Positions 25,330-34,607 of a stretch of 64,000 bases of DNA are shown one piece after another. The stretch is from Candidatus Cloacimonadota bacterium (GTDB taxonomy: Bacteria > Cloacimonadota > Cloacimonadia > Cloacimonadales > Cloacimonadaceae), in NCBI GenBank assembly GCA_028706475.1, contig JAQWBI010000001.1, positions 144,129 through 208,128 of the forward strand. Reading direction: 5' to 3'. Position numbers and translations under genes: made by a program. The stretch's first letter is position 1. Each line of letters begins with the position of its first letter. The notes beneath the pieces were generated by a model, which saw only the letters and a list, made by a program, of their open reading frames with translations, was not told the origin of the DNA and ran no database searches.

Positions 25330-27912
25330 ATGAATACGCAACGTTTAACCATAAAGTCACAAGAACTGATCGCCAATGCCCAAACTATGGCCGGCGAATA
25401 CGGACATCAGGAAATCACAGACCTGCATTTACTGAAGGCAATGTTTGACCAGGAGGAAGCCCTGATCCATCCCTTGTTGGCCAAACTGGAGATAAAGACC
25501 GACGACATCATGGTAGATCTCGAAAATGCTCTGCGCAAGCTTCCCCGAGTTCAGGGCGCTCAAGTGTATCTGGCTCAAGCCATTTTGGACATTCTGCACG
25601 TTGCGGAGAAGGAAGCGGATCGGTTGGGGGACGACTACATCAGCGGCGAGCATATTCTGTTGGGCATCCTGTCCACAAAGTGTGAATCTGCGCGGATCCT
25701 TTCGGCAAAAGGGCTGGATTCGGACAGGCTGTTGCAAGCTCTGAAAGAGGTACGGGGCAATCAGCGGGTCACAGATCAGAATCCTGAAGCCAAATATCAG
25801 GCTTTGGAAAAGTATGCCCGCAATCTGACCCGTCTGGCCCGGATGGAGAAGCTGGATCCGGTTATCGGGCGGGATGAAGAGATTAGGCGCACGATGCAGA
25901 TACTATCTCGCAGGCGCAAGAACAATCCTATCCTGATCGGGGATCCCGGTGTGGGTAAAACTGCAATCGCCGAAGGATTGGCGCGCAGAATAGTAACCCG
26001 GGATGTGCCGGAAAACCTTTTGGGCAAAGATCTTCTAGAGCTTGATATGGCGTCTTTGGTAGCCGGAGCAAAGTTCCGCGGAGAGTTCGAAGAGCGTTTG
26101 AAGGCGGTATTGGCGGAGGTGGAAAAATCCAGCGGGCAGATCATCCTCTTCATCGACGAGATCCACACAGTTGTAGGCGCAGGCTCGGCAGAAGGCAGCG
26201 TGGATGCCTCCAATATGCTGAAGCCGGCTCTGGCGCGCGGGGCACTACATTGCATCGGCGCTACCACGATCGATGAGTATCGCAAGTATATCGAAAAGGA
26301 CGCTGCTTTGGAACGCAGATTTCAGCCGATTCTGGTGGAAGAACCCAGCATGGAGGATACCATCTCCATTTTACGCGGAATCAAAGATAAGTATGAAGTT
26401 CATCATGGCGTTCAGATTACGGACAGTGCGATTGTAGCGGCGGCTACCCTCTCGGATCGCTATATCTCTGATCGCTTTCTGCCGGATAAGGCCATTGATC
26501 TGATCGATGAAGCCTGCAGTAGATTGCGTTTGGAGATAGATTCCATGCCCTCCGAATTGGATGAGATCGAGCGCAGAATCAGGCAATTGGAGATAGAACG
26601 GCTGTCTCTGGGCAAAGAAACGGACGCTTCATCCAAGGCCAGGCTCGAAAAGATAAATGAAGAACTGGCTCGACTTTCCGAAGAGCGCAATAGCATGAAA
26701 CTGCAGTGGGGAAATGAAAAAAAACAAATAGAACAGATCAGACAGATCAAAGAAGAGATCGAAAACCTGAGAATGGAAGCGGAAAAGGCAGAACGGGAAG
26801 GAAACTACGAAAAAACCGCTGAGATCCGTTATGGCAGCCTGAGCGCTAAAGAACATGAATTGAATGCATTGCGTGAAAAGAAGCAAGGCACAGAGATGAC
26901 ACTCCTGAAAGAACAGGTGGACGAGGAATTGGTGGCAGAAGTAGTATCCAAATGGACAGGCATCCCCGTATCCAAGCTGGCTTCCGGAGAGATGAAGAAA
27001 CTGCTGTCTCTGGAAGATGTATTGGCTCAGAGAGTGGTGGGTCAAAAAGAAGGTATCAAAGCCCTGGCAAATGCGATCCGGCGTAGTCGCAGCGGGCTTT
27101 CGGATGAGAACAGACCGATAGGCTCCTTCATCTTTTTGGGGCCTACGGGAGTGGGCAAGACTGAACTGGCCAAGACGCTTGCCAGCTATCTATTTGATAC
27201 CGAAAAGGCATTGCTGAGGCTGGATATGAGCGAGTTTATGGAGCGGCACTCCGTGGCTCGGTTGATCGGTGCGCCTCCCGGATATGTGGGTTACGAAGAG
27301 GGAGGATACCTCACCGAGGCGGTGCGCAGACGCCCATATAGCGTGATTCTCTTTGATGAAATCGAGAAGGCTCATGGCGATGTGTTCAACCTCTTGCTGC
27401 AGATATTGGACGATGGCAGATTGACCGATGGTAAGGGGCGCACGGTGGATTTTCGCCATAGCGTGATCATCCTTACATCCAATATCGGCAGTCAGGAAAT
27501 CTACAATCATCAGGGGGATTTGGCGGAGATCAGGCCGCAGTTGATGAGCATCCTGCGGGACTACTTCCGTCCGGAATTTCTCAACCGCCTGGACGACATC
27601 ATTGTGTTCCATAGATTGGATAAAGAGCAGATTCGGAGGATTGTCCGCTTGCAATTGGATATCCTGGCAGACAGATTGGCAAAGCGGGATCTCAGTTTGA
27701 AGTTTAGCGAAAAACTGGTGGATCATATTGCGGATGTTGGGTTTGATCCACAGTTCGGTGCCAGACCGTTGAAACGAGCCATTCAGAGCGAGTTGGAGGA
27801 CTTGTTGGCGAAATCTCTTTTGACTTCCGACATACCGCCAAATGCTGATATAATGGTGGATTATGATGGCGGTGGAGCAGGGATTGGGATAAAATACGTC
27901 CCCAAACAATAA
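25330..27912 (+). CDS. clpB: ATP-dependent disaggregase ClpB
   Basis: 860 aa. Hsp100 chaperone that rescues aggregated proteins with DnaK. N-terminal Clp_N repeat (1-145), AAA1 with Walker A GDPGVGKT and Walker [11 protein letters not shown], a coiled-coil middle domain (about 395-515, [18 protein letters not shown] to the [11 protein letters not shown] segment) and AAA2 with [12 protein letters not shown] and [11 protein letters not shown], plus the Clp D2-small domain. The middle domain identifies ClpB rather than ClpA or ClpC. The start at 25330 has GGAGGTAAGG before it; the open frame upstream runs through the promoter and is not coding. Confidence 0.97.
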   Translation: MNTQRLTIKSQELIANAQTMAGEYGHQEITDLHLLKAMFDQEEALIHPLLAKLEIKTDDIMVDLENALRKLPRVQGAQVYLAQAILDILHVAEKEADRLGDDYISGEHILLGILSTKCESARILSAKGLDSDRLLQALKEVRGNQRVTDQNPEAKYQALEKYARNLTRLARMEKLDPVIGRDEEIRRTMQILSRRRKNNPILIGDPGVGKTAIAEGLARRIVTRDVPENLLGKDLLELDMASLVAGAKFRGEFEERLKAVLAEVEKSSGQIILFIDEIHTVVGAGSAEGSVDASNMLKPALARGALHCIGATTIDEYRKYIEKDAALERRFQPILVEEPSMEDTISILRGIKDKYEVHHGVQITDSAIVAAATLSDRYISDRFLPDKAIDLIDEACSRLRLEIDSMPSELDEIERRIRQLEIERLSLGKETDASSKARLEKINEELARLSEERNSMKLQWGNEKKQIEQIRQIKEEIENLRMEAEKAEREGNYEKTAEIRYGSLSAKEHELNALREKKQGTEMTLLKEQVDEELVAEVVSKWTGIPVSKLASGEMKKLLSLEDVLAQRVVGQKEGIKALANAIRRSRSGLSDENRPIGSFIFLGPTGVGKTELAKTLASYLFDTEKALLRLDMSEFMERHSVARLIGAPPGYVGYEEGGYLTEAVRRRPYSVILFDEIEKAHGDVFNLLLQILDDGRLTDGKGRTVDFRHSVIILTSNIGSQEIYNHQGDLAEIRPQLMSILRDYFRPEFLNRLDDIIVFHRLDKEQIRRIVRLQLDILADRLAKRDLSLKFSEKLVDHIADVGFDPQFGARPLKRAIQSELEDLLAKSLLTSDIPPNADIMVDYDGGGAGIGIKYVPKQ

Positions 27913-28123
27913 ATCCTGCTTGACAGAATTCTTGAATCAACAATATGTGAATATTGGGGTGAAAATATCCCTTTGAGTTTATAGTGTGGTTAGGTTTTCG
28001 GAGCTGTTCTTCCTGAATAGGGACGCTGCTCCAGGACTACATATCGAAGGTGCATCTCTGCGGCTATGGAATTTCTATTGCACAGAATGCTTTGTATTGA
28101 TTACATACTTCTGGAAATCAGGG

Positions 28124-28129
28124 TATAAA
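28124..28129 (+). promoter_or_regulatory. Possible -10 box for the 28176 gene
   Basis: TATAAA 47 bp before the start; no good -35 at normal spacing (TTACAT lies 17 bp upstream). The 263-bp gap after clpB otherwise holds only a TTGACA at 27920 without a clear partner. Confidence 0.35.
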
Positions 28130-28175
28130 ACAAATGAATAGCACCAATCTAATAACCTAAGAAAGGAGAAACGCA

Positions 28176-31100
28176 ATGAGACGATTATTGCTTTTCACGC
28201 TGCTGTTAATACTTACACTCAGTCTTAGCAGCACCATCTTTGCCCAAGTAACCGTTACCTTGGGAGAAGGGACGCAAACCAATAGTACAACTGGTTCCCC
28301 TGCTCCTTATGGTACATGGTACAGAAACTACCGGCAACAGTATCTTGTGCTTTCTAACGAGCTCAATGATATTGGTGGCGGACCTGGAAACATCAACTCC
28401 GTCGCCTTCAACGTCGCCGCTTTGAACAACTGCACACCAATGAACAACTTCAGAGTGCGCATCAAAACAACTGAACAGACTACACTATCAAGCAATTTTG
28501 AGGCTGGAACCTACACAGAAGTGTTCCAGGTCGCAGAGTTCATGCCTGTAGTTGGATGGAATACTCATACTTTCAGCACTCCATTCAACTGGGATGGCGC
28601 TTCAAATCTGCTCATCGAAGTGGTTACCGACCTTATAACTGGTAGCTATGCACAGAATGCCTCAGTTTACTACACGGTAACTTCTCACAATAGCTCCCTG
28701 CGCTATCAGAGTGACTCTGAATCTGCTGATCAGTCCACTACCGGTACCACTTTTGCCGGTCGCTCCAATATGCAAATCAATATGGAAGCGTTGGACATCA
28801 CAGACTTGAACGCAATGGGTATCACTGGCCCCACAACTCCAAACGTAAACTCCACCGTGAACTACACTGTTTCGGTGAAGAACTACAGCCTTACCTCACT
28901 TTCTAACTACACCGTCAAACTCATGCAAGTTGGTGGCGTGGAACTCGGCAGCGTAGCCGGCACCACTATCCAACCCCAAGAAACTCTTACCTTTACCATG
29001 CCCTGGACCCCCACCGTTGTCGGTGAAACTCAGCTTTATGGTAAAGTAGTAATGACAGGGGACGAAAATCCTGCCAACGACGAAACTGACATGCTTAACA
29101 TAAACGTGATGGAAGCAGGATTGCTGGTGGTCGAACTTGGAAACGGCACCGGGACCAATACCAATACCGGACCTTCCCCCTACGGCACATACTACAAGAA
29201 CTTCCGTCAACAGTATCTGTACACAGCGGACGAAATTTATGCCGCCGGCGGCGCACCCGGACTCATCAACTCCCTGGCCTTCAATGTGCAATCCCTTGAC
29301 CAATGCACAGCCATGCCGAACTACAGAATACGCCTGAAACACACCGAACAGGCTGCTCTTACCACAGCCTTTGAAGCCGGTGAATATACCCAAGTATGGC
29401 AATCTGCAGAATACATGCCAGTTAATGGCTGGAACATTCATGTATTCACTACTCCATTCTTCTGGGATGGCGCTTCCAATCTGCTGGTAGACATCGTTAC
29501 CGATCTCATTCCCGGCGATTATGCCCGTAACGCGCTGGTTTATCAGACGGCTACACCTTTTGCCAGCTCTCTGCGTTATCAGAGCGATTCTACTTCTGCA
29601 GATACAGCGACAACTGGTAGCGTGTATTCAGACCGCTCCAATGCTCGTTTCTTCATGATTATTGACGATATGGGCAGCCTCAGCGGAACCGTCACCAGCG
29701 GTGGCTCACCTCTGGCTGATGTACTGCTCGCTGTGGAAGGCACAGTGTTTACAGCTACCTCTGCTGCAGATGGTAGCTACAACCTGCCTTTCGTACCGGT
29801 TGGTTCTCAGACAGTTACCGCTTCCAAGCATGGTTACATCGACGTAAGTCACACTGTAACCATCGTGGAAGATCAAACTAGTACTCAAGACTTCGTATTG
29901 AACCTGCTTCCTCAGGTTGCCGTGAGCGGAAGAATTGTTGGCAGCGACGCCCCCACCGTGGGTATTGCCGAAGCTGCAATCACTCTCAGCGGTTACGAAC
30001 CTTACACCGCAACCACAGACGCCAACGGTATGTTCAACATCCCGAACGTGTTTGCCAACCACACTTACAACTACACTGCCGCAGCTATTGGCTATGCCTC
30101 TACAACCGGTACTCTGGAAGTGGGCAGCACTGCCGTTAACATGGGTGACATCATTGTGAACGAAGTAGCTTATCCTCCACATAGTGTGGTAGCTACCGAA
30201 TCTGAGGATTATGCCTCTGTAGCTTTGCAGTGGGAAGCTCCCGTACCCGGTGGCAGCGGTTTCGAAGACAGCTTTGAAGAATATGCAGATTTCTCGATTG
30301 AGTTTGGCGAATGGACACTGGTAGACGTGGATCAATCCACCACCTACGGATTCAGTGGTATTTCCTTCCCCAACAGCGGAACCGCGATGTCCTTCATAGT
30401 ATTCAATCCGGCCACCACCACTCCTCCGCTGGAAGATAATCCTGCCGTAACCGGTGACAAGTATGCTGCATGCTTTGCATCTACCACCCCTCCGAACAAC
30501 GACTGGATGATCACTCCCCAGGTATTGGGCGGTGGAGAAGTAAGATTCTGGGCCAGAACATATATGCCCGACTACGGCTTGGAACGCTTTAATGTTGGTG
30601 TATCCACAACCGGAACTGCTCCTGCAGACTTCACCATCATCAGCGGAACCACCTATGTAGAAGCTCCGATTGTATGGACCGAGTACGTATATGATCTCTC
30701 AGCTTATGCCGGACAGCAGATTTATGTTGGCTTGCAATGCGTATCCAATGACGCCTTTATCTTCTTCGTAGATGATTTCTACGTAGGAGATATTCAGGTT
30801 CGCACTGCTTCCAGCGCTGCAGCTATGAATGTTCCAGTTATAGACATGGTAAAAAATGCTGATGCACGTCGCAGCATCGTTACTCCTAATCCCGTGAACA
30901 TCGTATCACCTCAGCCCAGAAATACCGAACGCTCACTGCAGGGTTACAAAGTGTACCGCCTGCTGTCAGCTGATCAAGCTAACGAAGCCAACTGGGATAC
31001 CCTGACTGAAAGTACTATCACCCCTACTAGCTATACAGACAACGCATGGGGTCCCCTGCCTTCCGGTGTTTACAAATATGCCGTGAAAGCACTTTATACA

Positions 31101-33323
31101 AACAACGTGATGTCCCCTGCAGCTTTCTCTGCTGACCTTCACAAAGGCATGATGGGCGTACTGAACGGCACCGTTACCGAATTTGGTACTGGTTTTGCCG
31201 TTGAAGGCGCAACTGTCACAGCCGGTGAATACAGCGGAGTCACAGACGCTACAGGTGAATACAGCTTCCAGGTCTATGCTGGTACTTACAATGTGACTGC
31301 CTCCAAGACAGGATATCAATCCTTTACTCAGGATGGTGTAGTCATCACCGGACTGCAAACTACCACAGTGGACTTTGTCCTTACCGAGATCACCCTGCCT
31401 CCAGCTGCCGTAGTAGCTGTAGAAGCTGGCGATAACATAAACCTCACATGGATGGCTCCCGGTACTGCCGGTGGCGAATGGCTCCACTATGACAGCGGTG
31501 AAAACAATGACAGCATCGGAACCGGTGGCTCAACTAACTTCGACGTAGCTGTACGCTTCCCTCCGAGCGCTCTCACTGATTATGCTGGAATGAGCTTGCA
31601 TGCCCTCAAAGTATGGCCTGCTCAGCCCGGAACCTTCACCCTCAAGGTATGGACCGGTGGTGATGCTAGCACTCCTGGTACCTTGGTAGTAGAACAGCCC
31701 TTCACTCCTGTACTTGATACCTATAATACCGTATTGTTGGACAACCCTGTAACCATCAGCGGAACCGAAGAACTGTGGTTTGGCTACAACTGCAACGTAT
31801 CCAGCGGATATCCTGCCGGTTGCGATGCCGGTCCTGCCACCGATGGACTGGGCAACATGATGTATTTCAATAATGTTTGGGGTACTCTTCTGGATATCAA
31901 TCCCGATTTGAACTACAACTGGAACATCCAGGGTTATGTAGGCTACACCGGTCCCGACCGTGGTGGTCTGATGCCCTTGACTACAAAGACAAACTTCGAG
32001 CAAGTAAATGAAGAACGCGCACTGGATGGTTATAAAGTATGGCGTCTGCTGCAAGGTCAGGAATCCAATGAGGCTCAATGGGCTGCCATTTCTAATATCA
32101 TTACTACAACTGCTTATCAAGACACAGACTGGAGTACCCTGCCTGACGGCATGTACAGATGGGCTGTAAAAGCAGTTTACACAGGCGGTGCCCTCTCCGC
32201 TACTGCGTTCTCCAACGTCATTGAAAGACTTACAGAGATCGGAACCATCTCCGGTTTCGTACGTGATCAACAACAGCAACCCATCAGTGGCGCTACTGTC
32301 TCTACCGGAAACTACTCTGCCACTACAAACGCCCAAGGCGTTTACAGTATGGCCGTTCCTGCCGGAACCCACTCTGTGGTTGCCAGCCATCCGAATTACA
32401 CTTCTGTAGTTACAAATGGTGTGATTGTTGTTACCAACCAGATCACTACTCTGAACTTCATTCTTCCTCCCAGCGAGGTTTTGTTTGAAGATAGCTTCGA
32501 AAGCTATGCAGACTTCAGTACCACCTTCGCTCCTTGGATATTGAATGACGTTGATGGATACACAACCTATGGTTTCAGTGGTATTTCCTTCCCCAATAGC
32601 GGAACCGCGATGTCCTTCATAGTATTCAATCCGGCCACCACCACTCCTCCGCTGGAAGATAATCCTGCTCATACCGGAGACAAATATGTAGCCTGCTTTG
32701 CATCTACTACCGCTCCAAACAACGACTGGATGATCACTCCGGTGCTTCCCGGTGGCGGTGAATTGAAATTCTGGGCAAGGACTTACATGCCCGATTACGG
32801 CTTGGAACGCATCAAAGTTGGTGTGTCCACAACTGGAACAGCTCCTGAAGACTTCACCATCATCAGTGAAGGTACTTACCTGGAAGTTCCGATTGAATGG
32901 ACTGAATATACCTTTGATCTCGCCAGCTATTACGGTCAGCAGATCCATATCGCCCTCAACTGCGTATCAAACGACGCCTTCATCCTCTTCGTGGACGATG
33001 TAGAATACTCCGGTTCTGGTGATGCCGATGACGTGGTAGCCGTACATAAAAACGCCCTCAATGGCAACTATCCGAACCCCTTCAACCCCGAGACCACCAT
33101 CTCCTTCAGCGTGATGAACGACGGTCCCGTAAACATCGACATCTACAACGTGAAAGGCCAGCTTGTACGCACGCTTGTCAAGGACGTGAAAGCTGCCGGT
33201 GACCACACTGTGGTTTGGAAAGGTACAGATAACAACGGTCGTGCAGTATCCAGCGGTGTTTACTACTACAAGATGACCACTGGCAAATACAGCTCAACCA
33301 AGAAAATGATCCTCATGAAATAA
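28176..33323 (+). CDS. Giant exported modular protein with FlgD-like sorting tail
   Basis: 1715 aa. Signal peptide 1-23. Modules in order: a 190-aa repeat domain (25-205, GEGTQTNSTTGSPAPYGTWYRNYRQQY), a CARDB-like Ig domain (206-310), a second copy of the 190-aa domain (315-497), two carboxypeptidase-regulatory-like domains (498-665), a choice-of-anchor-J/cleaved-adhesin-like domain (about 692-870), an FN3-like unit (LQGYKVYRLL), another regulatory-like domain, a metal-binding-like beta-sandwich (1105-1260), FN3-like, regulatory-like, a second anchor-J domain (1436-1615) and the tail NGNYPNPFNPETTIS...GVYYYKMTTGKYSSTKKM. No protease or glycosidase active site was seen. The tail suggests surface delivery by a type IX-like route. 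AAAGGAG precedes the ATG. Confidence 0.85.
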   Translation: MRRLLLFTLLLILTLSLSSTIFAQVTVTLGEGTQTNSTTGSPAPYGTWYRNYRQQYLVLSNELNDIGGGPGNINSVAFNVAALNNCTPMNNFRVRIKTTEQTTLSSNFEAGTYTEVFQVAEFMPVVGWNTHTFSTPFNWDGASNLLIEVVTDLITGSYAQNASVYYTVTSHNSSLRYQSDSESADQSTTGTTFAGRSNMQINMEALDITDLNAMGITGPTTPNVNSTVNYTVSVKNYSLTSLSNYTVKLMQVGGVELGSVAGTTIQPQETLTFTMPWTPTVVGETQLYGKVVMTGDENPANDETDMLNINVMEAGLLVVELGNGTGTNTNTGPSPYGTYYKNFRQQYLYTADEIYAAGGAPGLINSLAFNVQSLDQCTAMPNYRIRLKHTEQAALTTAFEAGEYTQVWQSAEYMPVNGWNIHVFTTPFFWDGASNLLVDIVTDLIPGDYARNALVYQTATPFASSLRYQSDSTSADTATTGSVYSDRSNARFFMIIDDMGSLSGTVTSGGSPLADVLLAVEGTVFTATSAADGSYNLPFVPVGSQTVTASKHGYIDVSHTVTIVEDQTSTQDFVLNLLPQVAVSGRIVGSDAPTVGIAEAAITLSGYEPYTATTDANGMFNIPNVFANHTYNYTAAAIGYASTTGTLEVGSTAVNMGDIIVNEVAYPPHSVVATESEDYASVALQWEAPVPGGSGFEDSFEEYADFSIEFGEWTLVDVDQSTTYGFSGISFPNSGTAMSFIVFNPATTTPPLEDNPAVTGDKYAACFASTTPPNNDWMITPQVLGGGEVRFWARTYMPDYGLERFNVGVSTTGTAPADFTIISGTTYVEAPIVWTEYVYDLSAYAGQQIYVGLQCVSNDAFIFFVDDFYVGDIQVRTASSAAAMNVPVIDMVKNADARRSIVTPNPVNIVSPQPRNTERSLQGYKVYRLLSADQANEANWDTLTESTITPTSYTDNAWGPLPSGVYKYAVKALYTNNVMSPAAFSADLHKGMMGVLNGTVTEFGTGFAVEGATVTAGEYSGVTDATGEYSFQVYAGTYNVTASKTGYQSFTQDGVVITGLQTTTVDFVLTEITLPPAAVVAVEAGDNINLTWMAPGTAGGEWLHYDSGENNDSIGTGGSTNFDVAVRFPPSALTDYAGMSLHALKVWPAQPGTFTLKVWTGGDASTPGTLVVEQPFTPVLDTYNTVLLDNPVTISGTEELWFGYNCNVSSGYPAGCDAGPATDGLGNMMYFNNVWGTLLDINPDLNYNWNIQGYVGYTGPDRGGLMPLTTKTNFEQVNEERALDGYKVWRLLQGQESNEAQWAAISNIITTTAYQDTDWSTLPDGMYRWAVKAVYTGGALSATAFSNVIERLTEIGTISGFVRDQQQQPISGATVSTGNYSATTNAQGVYSMAVPAGTHSVVASHPNYTSVVTNGVIVVTNQITTLNFILPPSEVLFEDSFESYADFSTTFAPWILNDVDGYTTYGFSGISFPNSGTAMSFIVFNPATTTPPLEDNPAHTGDKYVACFASTTAPNNDWMITPVLPGGGELKFWARTYMPDYGLERIKVGVSTTGTAPEDFTIISEGTYLEVPIEWTEYTFDLASYYGQQIHIALNCVSNDAFILFVDDVEYSGSGDADDVVAVHKNALNGNYPNPFNPETTISFSVMNDGPVNIDIYNVKGQLVRTLVKDVKAAGDHTVVWKGTDNNGRAVSSGVYYYKMTTGKYSSTKKMILMK
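30351..30445 (+). repeat. 95-bp near-identical internal repeat, copy 1
   Basis: Differs from 32574-32668 at one base, while the surrounding domain copies have diverged far more. It encodes the FSGISFPNSGTAMSFIVFNP region of the anchor-J domain. Confidence 0.85.
32574..32668 (+). repeat. 95-bp near-identical internal repeat, copy 2
   Basis: Partner of 30351-30445 in the same gene and frame. The abrupt identity suggests recent gene conversion between domain copies. Confidence 0.85.
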
Positions 33324-33350
33324 GCGAAAAGCTTATCCATGAATACAATA

Positions 33351-33373
33351 GGCTCCCTTCGGGGAGCCTTTTT
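33351..33373 (+). terminator. Rho-independent terminator
   Basis: GGCTCCC-TTCG-GGGAGCC hairpin (33351-33368) with TTTTT. Ends the giant gene; same stem sequence as the terminator at 31-58. Confidence 0.92.
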
Positions 33374-33451
33374 CGTTCTCATTCATCCGGTACGATAATT
33401 CCCAGCAGGATTTCTCTTGACCTATCACGGCATTTCGGACTACATGCGCCA

Positions 33452-34279
33452 ATGTTCAATATTTCAGAATGCACTGTTCGTTTGGCCCTGCCGCAGGATA
33501 AAACCGGGCTGATTGATATCTCCAGGCACATCTGGGGAGGAACTGACTATCTGCCGCAGATTGTGGATCGCTGGATAGCCGAACCATGGTTCTATGTGTG
33601 TGAATACCGCGGTAAGGTCATCGCCTGCCTGAAGCTGAGCAAGCTTCCGGATAATGTATTGTGGTTCGAGGGCTTGCGAGTACACAAAGACTTTCAGGGC
33701 AAGGGTGTAGCAAAGCTGATGAACAGCGAAATGATGCTTTTAGCAAAGCGTCTGAGAGCGCATGATCCCCTGCTCAGGTTCGAATTCTGCACATACTACA
33801 AGAATATCGGAAGCATGGCGCTCACTTCAAAACTGGGTTCGGTGCAAGTGGAAGCTTTTTACTCCCTGACAAAATGCGGTGTGCATCGAACTGCAAAGCC
33901 CGAATTCATCAAGGATATCGATGAATCCATCTTTAATTACTATCCAAATTACCTGCCTCTGAATTGGCAGGTTGTACATAGCAAACAAGAGAGCCTGGAG
34001 TATATCTCGCAGAATGCGGTGGTGTTTCAGACTCCTCATTCCCGCTATTTGATGGGAAGAATAGGCGACCCCTGCATCACTTTTCTGCAGCCTCCCACAG
34101 AGTATTTGAAAGAGGATCTGCCCTATTTCCAGTATTTCTTTGGCGCACGCAAGCACATCAGCGTAATCTTGAACTCAGGTTTTAAAAGCTATCTTCCCTT
34201 TATGTACCGCCATAAATTCTTTTTCTGGGGTGAAACCTCTGAAGAAGCGCTGAATATGCTGGTATTCACCTTGCCATAA
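33452..34279 (+). CDS. GNAT-family N-acetyltransferase
   Basis: 275 aa. The acetyl-CoA-binding signature is LRVHKDFQGKGVAKLMNSEM (about 84-104) within a GNAT core (10-145: VRLALPQDKTGLIDI ... YYKNIGSMALTSKLG). The C-terminal 130 residues form a second domain that I do not recognise (YLMGRIGDPCITFLQPP...FFGARKHISVILNSG), perhaps a second degenerate GNAT lobe. There is no Shine-Dalgarno before the ATG. TTGACC (33417) and TACATG (33441) place a possible -10 six bases from the start, so the message may be leaderless. Substrate unknown. Confidence 0.82.
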   Translation: MFNISECTVRLALPQDKTGLIDISRHIWGGTDYLPQIVDRWIAEPWFYVCEYRGKVIACLKLSKLPDNVLWFEGLRVHKDFQGKGVAKLMNSEMMLLAKRLRAHDPLLRFEFCTYYKNIGSMALTSKLGSVQVEAFYSLTKCGVHRTAKPEFIKDIDESIFNYYPNYLPLNWQVVHSKQESLEYISQNAVVFQTPHSRYLMGRIGDPCITFLQPPTEYLKEDLPYFQYFFGARKHISVILNSGFKSYLPFMYRHKFFFWGETSEEALNMLVFTLP

Positions 34280-34327
34280 CAACTTCTCCCGAAGCCCAAT
34301 CTCTACGATTCAAGCAGTGCCGAACGA

Positions 34328-34379
34328 GATATAAAGGTGAAATAACGCAGTGCCCACCCGATGATAACGGGATGATATC
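34328..34379 (+). repeat. 52-bp dyad element, copy E
   Basis: The most diverged copy: left arm GATATAAAGGTGAAATAACG, centre GTGCCCAC, right arm GATGATAACGGGATGATATC. Left flank GTGCCGAA and a G-rich GGGAGAGACG at +25 are retained. The 328-bp gap before the 34608 gene otherwise shows only a TTGACA (34529) with a weak TAGCAT (34550). Confidence 0.7.
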
Positions 34380-34607
34380 TCCTTTGGCAGACGATGCAGC
34401 AAAGGGAGAGACGTGGCCAATATTGGTAAAGGGGATTTACTGATCTGCAGATCGAGAGACAAATTGACGCAGCGGATATCAGTTTTGAGGAAAACCAAGG
34501 TGCGTTATTTGAGCTTTACAAAAAAGTATTTGACACAATAGGCCATCCATAGCATTTGGACAGGCAGTGAGAAATGTAATTTTAACGTACGAATAGGAGT
34601 GAACTGT

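Noticed and set aside
31530..32948. Long minus-strand open frame inside the giant exported gene
   Set aside because: It mirrors the Thr/Gly-rich repeats of the sense gene and has no independent signals.
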